From NCBI GenBank assembly GCA_963732765.1, contig CAVTAS010000001.1, positions 310,001-374,000 of the forward strand: a stretch of DNA of 64,000 nucleotides, read 5' to 3'. The notes beneath the pieces are model-generated. The model was not told where the DNA came from and made no database searches. It was given only the letters and a program-made list of their open reading frames with translations. Positions 43,730-52,646 of this stretch are shown here, in pieces; positions within the stretch are counted from its first letter, which is position 1; every line of letters begins with the position of its first letter. The position numbers and the translations under genes are program-made. Source of the stretch: JANYHF01 sp963732765. GTDB lineage: Bacteria; Pseudomonadota; Alphaproteobacteria; Rhizobiales; Hyphomicrobiaceae.

Positions 43730-45079
43730 GTGGAATTTGCGGCGTCGCACCGGTTGCGTGGCGTAGTGCGAGCGGGCTTGCTGGCTGCGCTGCTTATGGC
43801 GCCGATGGTTTTTGTCCCGCAGCAAGTTATCGCCCAGGTCAAGGGCACGGTCACCGAAGGCAACATCAATCCGCTGCGTATCGCTGTCAGCCCCTTCGTG
43901 CCGGGTAGCGCACAGGATGGCCAACTTTCGGCTGGGGTCGCAGGTGTCGTCGCTGCCGATCTGGAGCGTTCCGGCCTGTTCGCCCCGCTCGACCCGGCCT
44001 CTTTCATCGAGCAGATCAATAATCCTAACCAGCCGCCGCGCTTTGCCGACTGGCAGGCAATTTCTGCCCAGGCACTGGTAGTCGGCAGCGCAACGACGCT
44101 CCCGGACGGGCGCGTCCGTGCCGAGTTCCGCCTTTGGGACCCCTATACCGCAAAGCAGCTGGCCGGCCAGCAGTTCGCCGTGCGCGCCGACAACTGGCGC
44201 CGCCTTGGTCATATCATCGCCGACGCTATCTACGAGCGCATGACCGGCGAGAAGGGTTATTTCGACACCCGCGTGGTGTTCATCGACGAGACCGGTCCCA
44301 AGGACAACCGGATCAAGCGCTTGGCCGTCATGGACCAGGACGGTTTCAACATGCGCGTGCTGACCCAGGGCAAGGACCTGATCCTGACGCCGCGCTTCAG
44401 CCCGAGCAGCCAGCAGATTGTCTATACGGCTTTCGAGAAGGGCAACCCGCGCGTCTATCTGCAGGACCTGGCGACCGGCCAGCGCAGCCTGGTCGGCAAT
44501 TTCGATGGCATGACCTTCGCGCCGCATTTCGCTCCGGACGGCCGTCGTGTGATCTTCAGCCTGCAGCAAGGCTCGACCTCCAGCATCTTTGAATACGACC
44601 TGGGCAGCCGCCAGGCACGCCAGGTGACGGCCTCCCAGGGCCTTGATACCAGCCCGAGCTATTCGCCCGACAGCCGACAGATCGTGTTCGAAAGCGACCG
44701 CGACGGCACGCAACAGCTGTTCCTCATGAACGCTGATGGCTCTGGTCAGCGCCGGCTCAGCACGGGCGAGGGGCGCTATTCAACGCCGATCTGGTCGCCG
44801 CGCGGCGACCTGATCGCCTTCACCAAGATGCTCGATGGCCGCTTCCTGATCGGCGTCATGCGCCCGGACGGCACCGGGGAGCGAATTCTCACGGGCGGCT
44901 TCCACAATGAGGGGCCGACCTGGGCCCCGAATGGCCGCGTGCTGATGTTCTTCCGTGAGTCCCAAGGGGCCAGCGGCGGACCCAAGCTCTTTACCATCGA
45001 CCTGACCGGCTATAACGAGCGTCAGATACCAACACCTCATTTCGGGTCCGACCCCGCATGGTCGCCCAGGGTTAATTGA
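43730..45079 (+). CDS. tolB: Tol-Pal system protein TolB
   Basis: 449 residues from the GTG at 43730, which has GAGGGAG 9 bp ahead; a GTG at 43712 is also in frame but has no ribosome site. After a signal peptide (VRAGLLAALLMAPMVFVPQQ) comes the N-terminal domain (NPLRIAVSPFVPGSAQDGQL), then six WD40-like beta-propeller repeats (LTPRFSPSSQQIVYTAFEKG; TFAPHFAPDGRRVIFSLQQG; TSPSYSPDSRQIVFESDRDG; STPIWSPRGDLIAFTKMLDG). TolB is periplasmic, binds Pal and takes part in outer-membrane constriction at division. The partners tolQ, tolR and tolA are not upstream, unlike most proteobacteria. Confidence 0.95.
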   Translation: MEFAASHRLRGVVRAGLLAALLMAPMVFVPQQVIAQVKGTVTEGNINPLRIAVSPFVPGSAQDGQLSAGVAGVVAADLERSGLFAPLDPASFIEQINNPNQPPRFADWQAISAQALVVGSATTLPDGRVRAEFRLWDPYTAKQLAGQQFAVRADNWRRLGHIIADAIYERMTGEKGYFDTRVVFIDETGPKDNRIKRLAVMDQDGFNMRVLTQGKDLILTPRFSPSSQQIVYTAFEKGNPRVYLQDLATGQRSLVGNFDGMTFAPHFAPDGRRVIFSLQQGSTSSIFEYDLGSRQARQVTASQGLDTSPSYSPDSRQIVFESDRDGTQQLFLMNADGSGQRRLSTGEGRYSTPIWSPRGDLIAFTKMLDGRFLIGVMRPDGTGERILTGGFHNEGPTWAPNGRVLMFFRESQGASGGPKLFTIDLTGYNERQIPTPHFGSDPAWSPRVN

Positions 45080-45322
45080 TTTTTAGACAACTCGCGGTAC
45101 TTACTCTCCTTAAGGGCGCGTTTGCTCGCTGAGCGTACTTCGGCAGCTGTTGTCCTCCCTCCATTACGTGATGTCACATAAGGTGGGACTTGAGCATCGG
45201 CGTTGCATTTGCGCACCAATCCTGTTGGAAACGAGACCTATTCTCTCGCTTTGGCTTGTATTGGTCGGGCAGCGCCGGTAATCCGGATATGGCGATTGCC
45301 GTTGAAGCAGAGGAGAGAAGAC

Positions 45323-45448
45323 ATGAAGGGTTTCATTCTGGTTGCCAGCATCATCGCTGTGGCCGCAACGATTGGCGCATGCCGTCGTGAAGAGCACGAG
45401 CCCATGAAGCTCGGCGCTTCCGCCATTGTCGAGCAGGTTGCTCGCTAA
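45323..45448 (+). CDS. 41-residue predicted lipoprotein between tolB and pal
   Basis: A short gene with a good ribosome site (GAGGAGAGAAG before ATG 45323). The product opens MKGFILVASIIAVAATIGAC, a lipoprotein signal peptide with a cysteine after IGA, leaving about 21 mature residues (CRREEHEPMKLGASAIVEQV). An intrinsic terminator at 45512-45560 closes the transcript. Its place in the tolB-pal interval suggests an envelope role, but nothing else is known. I do not recognise the family. Confidence 0.65.
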   Translation: MKGFILVASIIAVAATIGACRREEHEPMKLGASAIVEQVAR

Positions 45449-45511
45449 GGCGATTTTGCAGAGTTCTTCGCGGGGGGCGCCTTTATCGGCAACTCGCTTC
45501 GGACTTGACTG

Positions 45512-45560
45512 GAAGCCGTCCCACCGAGGCAATTGTCCGGTGGGCGGCTTTCAGCTTTTT
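45512..45560 (+). terminator. Intrinsic terminator after the small lipoprotein gene
   Basis: A long stem (GAAGCCG-t-CCCACCG, 45512-45526, with CGGTGGG-CGGCTTTC, 45538-45552) is followed by AGCTTTTT, a Rho-independent terminator. It separates tolB and the small gene from pal, so pal needs its own promoter. Confidence 0.85.
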
Positions 45561-45601
45561 GGGGTGCAAATTGCCCCCAAGGGACGAAAAAATCGCACTC
45601 G

Positions 45602-45617
45602 TTAACGTGCGGTTCAC
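45602..45617 (+). promoter_or_regulatory. Possible CtrA-like site in the pal promoter region
   Basis: TTAACGTGCGGTTCAC resembles the CtrA full site TTAA-N7-TTAAC with one mismatch (TTCAC). It lies in the 255-bp stretch between the terminator at 45560 and the pal start, which must hold the pal promoter. Cell-cycle control of pal would be sensible in an alphaproteobacterium, but a single near-match is weak evidence. Confidence 0.3.
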
Positions 45618-45815
45618 CGTAAGGCGGGCATCGTATATTTGTCACGTCCTGGCCACACTTTTGCAATGGAGCAAGAGTACCGGTGCACATGATAAACTGG
45701 GACTGGCGATGCGAGTCGCGTGTCCTACGGGGTGGCCAGCCATCCAGAATTCAGAGATGCGGTGTTGCGGGGAGTATATCCTCCCACGCGTACCGAGGAT
45801 GACAGGGGTATCGAT

Positions 45816-46337
45816 ATGAGTTTTGCCAGGATGGCAGGCCGTTTGGCCCCGATCGCGCTGGCCGTGATGCTTAGCGCGACCCTTGCCGCTTGCTCGCAGG
45901 TACCGCCGCCCTCGGCCAATCTCACCGGTGACGGCGGCGCCGATGGCGCGAACGGCCCAGTCAGCCCCGGTTCGGCCCGCGACTTCTCGGTCAACGTCGG
46001 CAACATCGTCTATTTCACCACTGACAGCACGGATTTGACACCGGACGCCCAGAACACTCTGCGCGCCCAGGCCGGCTGGTTGCAAAAATATCCCCAGTAC
46101 ACCATCACACTGGAAGGTCATGCCGACGAGCGTGGCACGCGCGAATACAACATCGCGCTCGGCGCCAAACGCTGCGAAGTCGTGCGCGGCTTCCTGGCCA
46201 GCCAGGGCGTCAGCTCGGCTCGCATGCGCAATATATCCTACGGCAAAGAGCGGCCAGTCGCGGTCTGCAACGACATTTCCTGCTGGTCGCAAAATCGCCG
46301 TGTCGTGACCGTGCTCAACCAGCGCACAGGTACGTAA
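45816..46337 (+). CDS. pal: Peptidoglycan-associated lipoprotein Pal
   Basis: 173 residues from the ATG at 45816 (AGGGG upstream). The lipobox LAAC lies at the end of the signal peptide (PIALAVMLSATLAAC). The OmpA-like domain carries VYFTTDSTDLTPDAQNTLRA and LEGHADERGTREYNIALGAK, containing the diaminopimelate-binding Asp and Arg. Pal is anchored in the outer membrane and binds peptidoglycan and TolB, holding the layers together. Own promoter is likely because a terminator lies upstream. Confidence 0.97.
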   Translation: MSFARMAGRLAPIALAVMLSATLAACSQVPPPSANLTGDGGADGANGPVSPGSARDFSVNVGNIVYFTTDSTDLTPDAQNTLRAQAGWLQKYPQYTITLEGHADERGTREYNIALGAKRCEVVRGFLASQGVSSARMRNISYGKERPVAVCNDISCWSQNRRVVTVLNQRTGT

Positions 46338-46570
46338 AGGCTCTCCCGCCCGGTCGCGTCCCCGTCCCCGGCAAGGAGTGATGTGTAGCTTTCGGCAGCA
46401 CTACGGCTGTCGAATGGCTGCGCGAGGTGCCGCGGAAGAAAAAGCAATCCAAGGTTGAGGACGCGAATTCAGAGGCCTAGGCCGCCATCTGATACGGTGC
46501 GCGCTTGAGGAATCCTTGCTAAAGAGTTGCTGAGGATGCCGTCAGAACGAGCGATGGGGCGGGACAACGC

Positions 46571-47695
46571 ATGCTGAGACACTTTGCGATCACCTTGGCG
46601 TTGGCGGTCTTGCTGCCACTTGGCGCGTCGCATGCGCTGGCCCAGCAGGCCGCCGCCGAAGATATTTTCGCTCCGGTTGCAGGGCAGGATGGCGTGGCGG
46701 TGCAAAAACCTGCCAAGCCAGCCGCCAAGCCAAAGCCAATCTTGCCGGCCCAGAAGGTTGTCAAAACGGAGCCCGCAGCCGTCAGCTCCGACAACGACCA
46801 GCGCATTGGCCAGCTGGAAGCGCAGATCGCCGATATGCAGGTGGTGGTTGGCACGGTAGAATCGATGGCGCGCGGCAAGGGCTTTGCCACCGCCTCTGCC
46901 AGCGGGGTTGGCGAAGCTCAAACGGTCTCCAGCGACTTGGATGTCCGCGTCGGCCGGCTCGAGAACCAGATGCAGAGCCTGGGCAGCCAGATTGCCGAAC
47001 TCTCCAACCAGTTGCGGCTGATGAATGCCCGGCAAGGCGGCGGCGCGGCCAAGCCAGTGACGCCCGCCCCCGCCATCGGCGATCAGGGTGCGCTAACGGC
47101 TCCGGCCGCACTCAAACCCAGCGCGCTGACGGCTGCGCTGAACGAACAGCCGGCCAACGCCGATACCGGCTTTGGCCAGACCACCGTCGTGCCGGACAAC
47201 GCCGCCCCGGCAAGGCTGCCGTCGCAGCAGGCGCCGCTCGACGCGCAACAGCCCGACACGCAGGTCGCCGGCCTCGGCGAGCAAGCTGTCGCTCCGCCCG
47301 CGACACCTCAAGAGGCTTATGATTTCGCCTATGGCCATGTGCTGCAGCAGGACTATGCCGGCGCAGAAGTGGCGTTCAAAGACTATGTCGCCCGCTTTCC
47401 GCAAACGCCGCTCGCCAGCAATGCGCAGTATTGGCTCGGCCAGAGCTTTTACGCGCGCGGGCAGTACAAGCCTGCTGCCGATGCCTTCCTGGCAGGCTAC
47501 AAGAACTATCGCACCGGCCAGAAAGCGCCCGACAGTCTGTTGAAGGTGGCGATGGCGCTGGCTCGCCTCGGCCAGCGCGATACAGCGTGTTCCGCCTTTA
47601 ATGCTCTCGATTCCGAGTTTCCCAATGCGTCGGCCCAAATCAAACGGCTCGCCCAGAGCGAGCGCGACCGTGTCGGGTGCCAGCCGGCAGGCTAG
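46571..47695 (+). CDS. cpoB: Cell division coordinator CpoB (YbgF)
   Basis: 374 residues. A signal peptide (ITLALAVLLPLGASHALAQQ) is followed by a coiled coil (DQRIGQLEAQIADMQVVVGT and VRVGRLENQMQSLGSQIAEL), a long Ala/Pro/Gln-rich linker, and TPR repeats from TPQEAYDFAYGHVLQQDYAG through NAQYWLGQSFYARGQYKPAA. The coiled coil is for trimerisation and the TPRs for TolA or PBP contact; CpoB couples peptidoglycan synthesis to outer-membrane constriction. It lies about 230 bp after pal and overlaps the start of tilS. Confidence 0.93.
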   Translation: MLRHFAITLALAVLLPLGASHALAQQAAAEDIFAPVAGQDGVAVQKPAKPAAKPKPILPAQKVVKTEPAAVSSDNDQRIGQLEAQIADMQVVVGTVESMARGKGFATASASGVGEAQTVSSDLDVRVGRLENQMQSLGSQIAELSNQLRLMNARQGGGAAKPVTPAPAIGDQGALTAPAALKPSALTAALNEQPANADTGFGQTTVVPDNAAPARLPSQQAPLDAQQPDTQVAGLGEQAVAPPATPQEAYDFAYGHVLQQDYAGAEVAFKDYVARFPQTPLASNAQYWLGQSFYARGQYKPAADAFLAGYKNYRTGQKAPDSLLKVAMALARLGQRDTACSAFNALDSEFPNASAQIKRLAQSERDRVGCQPAG

Positions 47696-49001
47696 GTCTG
47701 CGCTGGACGACCAGGGCCTATTGCGAGCGCTCGATATCTATGACGGGTTTTCGCGCATCGCTTTGGCAGTATCCGGAGGATCGGATAGTCTCGCGCTGAT
47801 GTATTTGTCGCGATCCTGGCTACGAGACAGGATTGTGCCAAGGCCGGACTTCCTTGTGCTGACAGTCGATCACGGTCTGCGTCCGGTCGCCGCCGCTGAA
47901 GCCAAGGCCGTCGCCGCGGCAGCCAAAGCGATTGGTCTGCCTTGCCACATCCTCACGCGCGTCCCGCCGGCTGGCAAAACCGCCATCCAGGAGGACGCAC
48001 GCACCGACCGCTATCGGATGCTGTGCGAGGCGGCGCGCCAGCACGGCGCCGACGCCATCGCGACAGGGCATACGGCAGACGATCAGGCCGAAACGCTGCT
48101 GATGCGGTTGGCGCGCGGCAGCGGCGTCGATGGCCTCGCTGCCATGTCGCCGATCAGCCGGATCGAAGATATCGCGCTGCTGCGTCCTTTGCTCGCGTGC
48201 TCCAAACGCGAGCTGCAGGCTGTCCTTGAGGATCTCGGCGTCGTCTGGACCGAGGACCCCAGTAATTTCGATCCCACATACGAGCGGCCACGGTTGAGAA
48301 CGCCAGGGCTGACGCTCGTTGCGGCCGGCCTTACGCGCGATCCCTTGGTGCTCAGCGCACGCCGGTTGTCTCGGGCTCGCGTCGCGCTGGAGACAGCGCG
48401 CGATGAGGCCAACTGCGCCTACACTACCTTGGAACCGGACGCCAGCGTCAGCATCTCGCGTGCTGGCTTCGACAGCCTTCCGGAGGAAATCCGCATTCGC
48501 CTGCTCGGCTACTGGTTGGGCTTGATGGGCACACCGGGCGCGTCGATGCGGTTGTCGCAATTGGAGCGGTTGGTCGAAGCGCTTGGTCCTGACGAAGTCG
48601 TCACCATGACTTTGGCCGGCTGCCACATTCAAGCCCGTCCCGATCTCATCGCTATCCGGCGCGAGGTTGGCCGGCTGGGGTTGCCGGAGTTGCTGCTGGA
48701 GCCGGGCGACAACAAGATCTGGGATCGACGTTTCCGGGTCGCGCTGCCCCGAAGCGCAAAATCAGGCGTAGTCATCCGCAGCGCGCGGCCAAACACGCTG
48801 CCGCCCGCTGTTGACGAATTGCGCAAATCTCAGAAGAACCGCGCGACTGACTTGGCAATCGCCCCCGCCGCCTTTCGTGGCGGCGAGGTGATCGCTTGTC
48901 CTGCTCTCGGCATCATGACCGAGCCGATGACCTTCGAGCTGGCTTTGCCTCACCCCAAGGCTGGCTTGGTCGACCGCAACTGGCCATTGGCCGACGATTG
49001 A
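47670..49001 (+). CDS. tilS: tRNA(Ile)-lysidine synthase
   Basis: 443 residues from a GTG at 47670, overlapping the end of cpoB by 26 bp; the reading frame is open to 47601, so a longer form is possible. The ATP pyrophosphatase P-loop is SGGSDSLALMYLSR, followed by LTVDHGLRPVAAAEAKAVAA and the conserved GHTADDQAETLLMRLARGSG. It converts the wobble C of tRNA-Ile(CAU) to lysidine so that AUA is read correctly. In alphaproteobacteria ftsH often follows; here a DUF4332 gene on the opposite strand comes next. Confidence 0.94.
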   Translation: MSGASRQARSALDDQGLLRALDIYDGFSRIALAVSGGSDSLALMYLSRSWLRDRIVPRPDFLVLTVDHGLRPVAAAEAKAVAAAAKAIGLPCHILTRVPPAGKTAIQEDARTDRYRMLCEAARQHGADAIATGHTADDQAETLLMRLARGSGVDGLAAMSPISRIEDIALLRPLLACSKRELQAVLEDLGVVWTEDPSNFDPTYERPRLRTPGLTLVAAGLTRDPLVLSARRLSRARVALETARDEANCAYTTLEPDASVSISRAGFDSLPEEIRIRLLGYWLGLMGTPGASMRLSQLERLVEALGPDEVVTMTLAGCHIQARPDLIAIRREVGRLGLPELLLEPGDNKIWDRRFRVALPRSAKSGVVIRSARPNTLPPAVDELRKSQKNRATDLAIAPAAFRGGEVIACPALGIMTEPMTFELALPHPKAGLVDRNWPLADD

Positions 49002-49027
49002 TCGAAAGCTGCTGTCGCGTCGCCGCC

Positions 49028-49435
49028 TCAGTACTCCATCGTCGGCGGTAGAGACTTGGCCTGGGCGACCCAGCCTTCCACTTGCTTCAGGCCCGGCAGC
49101 TGACGCACCAGTTTGGCCTTGTCATTGGCGTCCTTCATAGCCTTGTGCAAGTTGGCGGGAACCCGCATCTTCAATTCTTTGACGGTGTCGACGCCTGCCT
49201 TCTCGAGCAGTTCTGAGTACTCTTCGCCGACGCCCTTGATGCGCATCAGGTCGCACATGTTGGTCCACTTCAGGACCAGCGTTTCCGTGATGCCGGTTGC
49301 CGCGGCGACCTCTTTACGACCTTTCGGCGATTTGCCGCGCTCCAGCAATTGGGCGGTCGACTTGATGCCGGCGGCCCGGAGTTTCTCGCCATAGACCTTG
49401 GCGACGCCTTCGATGGTTTCGATCTTGTAGCTCAT
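49028..49435 (-). CDS. DUF4332 domain protein (helix-hairpin-helix)
   Basis: 135 residues. It reads MSYKIETIEGVAKVYGEKLR, then AGIKSTAQLLERG, and later LMRIKGVGEEYSELLEKAGV with DTVKELKMRVPANL: two helix-hairpin-helix units of the DUF4332 family, which resemble DNA-binding hairpins of ligases and topoisomerases. Function unknown, nucleic-acid binding plausible. Divergent from the HerA-like ATPase gene, with 255 bp between them. Confidence 0.9.
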   Translation of the reverse strand: MSYKIETIEGVAKVYGEKLRAAGIKSTAQLLERGKSPKGRKEVAAATGITETLVLKWTNMCDLMRIKGVGEEYSELLEKAGVDTVKELKMRVPANLHKAMKDANDKAKLVRQLPGLKQVEGWVAQAKSLPPTMEY

Positions 49436-49690
49436 TCCCGTGACCCTTCCTCGAGCCGATTGGGCGATTGTCGCGCTGCTCGAATGCCGTGTGCCTGGCG
49501 ACTGCCGTGCACCGCTGTTGAGCCTTCAGCAGCAGAATCGAACACAGTCAGTCTAGAGCATAATTGCGCAAATGGGGAGATCGGGGAGATCGAATTGCAA
49601 ATTGGGTTAGCGCGTGCATAGGGTGGATGAGCAACTTGAGTTGTGGATGGCAATCTGCGGCTGCCGGTAGTTTACGCCCAGGGGGACGTC

Positions 49691-51208
49691 ATGGCTGCGG
49701 TCGATATGGTTCACGTTGGCAGGAGCGAAAAGGACGAGTTCCTCGATCCGCGCTTGGCCAACCGGCATGGCCTGATTACGGGCGCTACCGGCACCGGCAA
49801 AACGGTGACGCTGCAGGTGCTGGCCGAAGGGCTCTCGCGCATCGGCGTGCCGGTGTTTTGCGCCGACATCAAGGGCGATCTCTCGGGCATTTCGCAGCTG
49901 GGCGTGCCGCGGGACTTCTTGGAGGCGCGCGCCAAGCAGATCGGCCTTGAGAGCTACCAGCACGAGCAGTTCCCCTCGATGTTCTGGGACCTCTACGGCG
50001 AGACGGGCCATCCAATCCGCGCGACCATCAAGTCAATGGGGCCGCTGATCGTATCGCGCCTGCTGGACCTGAACGATGTGCAGGAAGGCGTCATCAACAT
50101 CTGCTTCCGTGTTTCGGACGACGAGAAGCTGGCGTTGAACGACCTCGATGACCTGCGCGCGCTGCTGCTCAACGTCAGCAACCGCGCCGACGAGATCTCG
50201 GCCAAATATGGCAATGTCGCCAAGGCCTCGGTGGGCGCGGTGCAGCGCCAGATCCTGGTGCTTGAACAACAGGGCGGACAGAACTTCTTTGGCCAGCCGG
50301 CGCTCGATATCAACGACTTCATGAAGAAGGATGCCCAAGGCCGCGGCTACATCAACGTGCTGATGGCCGACAAGTTGATGCAGAGCCCGCGCCTCTATGC
50401 GGTGTTCCTGTTCTGGCTGATGAGCGAGCTGTTCACAAAGCTCCCCGAAGTGGGCGACCTGGCCAAGCCGAAGCTGTGCTTCTTCTTCGACGAGGCGCAT
50501 CTCCTGTTCGACCAGGCGCCGGACGCGCTGATGGAAAAGATCGAGCAGCTGACGCGCCTGATCCGCTCCAAGGGCGTGGGCATTTACTATGTGACGCAGA
50601 ATCCATTGGACGTGCCTGACACGGTGTCGGGCCAGCTCGGCAACCGTGTGCAGCATGCCTTGCGCGCGTTCACGCCGCGCGAGCAGAAGGCGGTGCGCGC
50701 CGCCGCCGAGACGTTCCGGCCGAACCCGAAGATCGATACCGCGCGCGTCATCATGGAACTGGCCGTGGGCGAGGCGCTGGTCTCGATGCTGGAAGGCAAG
50801 GGCACGCCGTCGATGGTCGAGCGCACGCTGATCCGCCCGCCCGCAGCAAGGCTCGGTCCGATCACGGAGGCCGAGCGGGCTCAGATTCTCGCCGACAGTC
50901 CGATCATCGGCAAGTACGAGCTGGAGCCGGGCGCAGCGCGTCGCCCGTCAGGCCGGCCGGCAGTACCGGAGACCGCCCCTGTTGAGGCCGAATCTGGCGG
51001 ATGGGGATCGTGGTTTGGAGGCTCGGGCCGCAACGCCACCGGATCGTCGAATGCGCCGGGTGCGCCCTATCAACGGGCTCCCGCGCCGGCGCGCGCCTCC
51101 AACCGTCAGTCCACGGCCGAGGTGATCCAGAAAACCGCTATCCGCGCCGCCGTGCCGTTCGTGTTCCGCATCATCGGGCAGGTGCTGCGTAACATGATGA
51201 AACGCTGA
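49691..51208 (+). CDS. HerA-like ATPase of the YjgR/DUF853 family
   Basis: 505 residues from the ATG at 49691, with AGGGGGA upstream. Walker A GLITGATGTGKTVTLQVL, Walker B KLCFFFDEAHLLFDQAPDAL and the C-terminal ALVSMLEGKGTPSMVERTLI are typical of the DUF853/YjgR branch of HerA/FtsK-type motor ATPases. The last about 100 residues include a Gly/Pro-rich linker and a conserved tail (QKTAIRAAVPFVFRIIGQVL). Cellular role not established; related HerA proteins pump DNA or drive end resection. No nuclease gene lies beside it. Confidence 0.9.
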   Translation: MAAVDMVHVGRSEKDEFLDPRLANRHGLITGATGTGKTVTLQVLAEGLSRIGVPVFCADIKGDLSGISQLGVPRDFLEARAKQIGLESYQHEQFPSMFWDLYGETGHPIRATIKSMGPLIVSRLLDLNDVQEGVINICFRVSDDEKLALNDLDDLRALLLNVSNRADEISAKYGNVAKASVGAVQRQILVLEQQGGQNFFGQPALDINDFMKKDAQGRGYINVLMADKLMQSPRLYAVFLFWLMSELFTKLPEVGDLAKPKLCFFFDEAHLLFDQAPDALMEKIEQLTRLIRSKGVGIYYVTQNPLDVPDTVSGQLGNRVQHALRAFTPREQKAVRAAAETFRPNPKIDTARVIMELAVGEALVSMLEGKGTPSMVERTLIRPPAARLGPITEAERAQILADSPIIGKYELEPGAARRPSGRPAVPETAPVEAESGGWGSWFGGSGRNATGSSNAPGAPYQRAPAPARASNRQSTAEVIQKTAIRAAVPFVFRIIGQVLRNMMKR

Positions 51209-51247
51209 GGCGCGTCGAATGCAAACAACCACAGCCCACCGTGCTGC

Positions 51248-51367
51248 TTCGTCATCGCGGCGTAGGCCGCGACCTGTCCAGATCTGAGAGAGCGTCAGGG
51301 GAAGCCGAGGCGCACTGACTATCACCCTGCAACTTGGACAGGTCCCGGCCTTCGCCGGGATGACGAA
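51248..51367. repeat. Inverted-repeat element (family copy 1)
   Basis: 33-bp arms (51248-51280 and 51335-51367) match in 30 positions when inverted; the core is ACCTGTCC next to GGCCTTCGCCGG-type palindromes. The same arms occur at 61596-61752. This is a small non-coding element of about 120 bp between the HerA-like and MFS genes and explains the artificial N-terminal extensions of the following genes. Confidence 0.8.
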
Positions 51368-51443
51368 ATTTGCACACTGAGTGTCGTTCAAACAGTGGGT
51401 TCGACTTTCGCGTTGGACTTGCGTCGGAAGTAACGGGTCAAGC

Positions 51444-52634
51444 GTGATATCCGAACCAATCAAACCCGTCCCCTGGCTCGCCATCGGCACGTTGATCTTC
51501 GTGCTCGGCTGCTACGCGTTGAATTCAGGCTTCGTGTTCCCAGCCAATTCGCTCGCCATGAGCGCCCTTGGCTACTCGGCGGCCTATATCGGCGCGCTGG
51601 GATCGGCCGGAGCGGCCGGCTACATCCTCGGCAGTTTGCTCGCCCCCTTTCTCGCCAGCACTTTCGGCCTGCGCCAGACCATGGTTGCGGCGGTGTTGAT
51701 CACCACCTGTATCATCATCGGATTCACGCTGCTGCCGGCCCCCGCCTGGTACCCCATGCGGCTCATCCATGGCATGGCGACCACGACACTGTATGTGTGC
51801 GGAGAATCAGCGCTGATCGCGCTCGCACCCGATGCCATGCGTGGACGGATCATCGGCTTCTACACCGCCTTCAACTCGATCTTCTTTGCCAGCGGCCCGA
51901 CCGTGGTGGCGGTGTTGGGGTTCAGCGGCTGGCTGCCCTATGCGCTGGTCGGCGCGCTGATCGGGCTGCTGGTCATTCCGCTGCTGGTCATCGGCCGCGT
52001 CGCGCCGGAACTGCCGGTGGTATCGTTCCGGCAGCTTGCCGGCTCGGTGGCCAGTATCCCACTGCTGCTCACGGTCATATTCGCCTGGGGCTGGATCGAC
52101 GGTTCGATGCTCAACCTGCTGAGCGTCTATGGCATCCAGCGTGGCCTCTCGTCGCCCGACGCCTCGTGGCTGCTGACGCTGATGTCGGTCGGCAATGTGT
52201 TCCTGCAGTTCCCGATCGGCTGGATCGCCGATCATGTGCCGCGCCGCTATGTGCTGGCCGGGCTTTCCGGGCTGGGGGCGGGCTTTTCGCTGCTGCTGCC
52301 CGTCATCGATCTGGGTGGTCCGTTGGTCGTGGGCCATCTCGTGCTGCTCGGTGCGGTCGGTTTCGGCACTTTCACCGTTGCCCTGATCGCGCTCGGCGAG
52401 GTGCTGAACGGCGTCGAACTGGTGGCGGCCAATGCAGCCTTCGGCCTGCTCTGGGGCCTCGGCGATTTCATGGGCGCCATGACGACGGGCTGGCTGATGG
52501 ATGTGGCTGGCCCCTTAGCGTTTCCGCTGGCTCTGGCGGCGGGCTTTCTCGTTCAATGCCTGGCGTCGCTGATCCTGCCTCTGCGCGTGGGGTCGATGCG
52601 GAGTGACGCGCACACGGAATTCACGGTCAGCTAA
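51444..52634 (+). CDS. MFS transporter
   Basis: 396 residues from the GTG at 51444 with GGAAG upstream; the open frame continues to 51381 but there lies beside the repeat element. Twelve membrane helices in two groups of six are visible, for example PWLAIGTLIFVLGCYALNSG at the start and AFPLALAAGFLVQCLASLIL at the end, with a central loop near VGRVAPELPVVSFRQLAG. It resembles the YbfB/UMF4-type and sugar-transport-like carriers; the substrate is unknown. Its stop overlaps the AAGGAG site of the DapA-like gene, so both are one operon. Confidence 0.87.
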   Translation: MISEPIKPVPWLAIGTLIFVLGCYALNSGFVFPANSLAMSALGYSAAYIGALGSAGAAGYILGSLLAPFLASTFGLRQTMVAAVLITTCIIIGFTLLPAPAWYPMRLIHGMATTTLYVCGESALIALAPDAMRGRIIGFYTAFNSIFFASGPTVVAVLGFSGWLPYALVGALIGLLVIPLLVIGRVAPELPVVSFRQLAGSVASIPLLLTVIFAWGWIDGSMLNLLSVYGIQRGLSSPDASWLLTLMSVGNVFLQFPIGWIADHVPRRYVLAGLSGLGAGFSLLLPVIDLGGPLVVGHLVLLGAVGFGTFTVALIALGEVLNGVELVAANAAFGLLWGLGDFMGAMTTGWLMDVAGPLAFPLALAAGFLVQCLASLILPLRVGSMRSDAHTEFTVS

Positions 52635-52646
52635 GGAGATGTCGTC

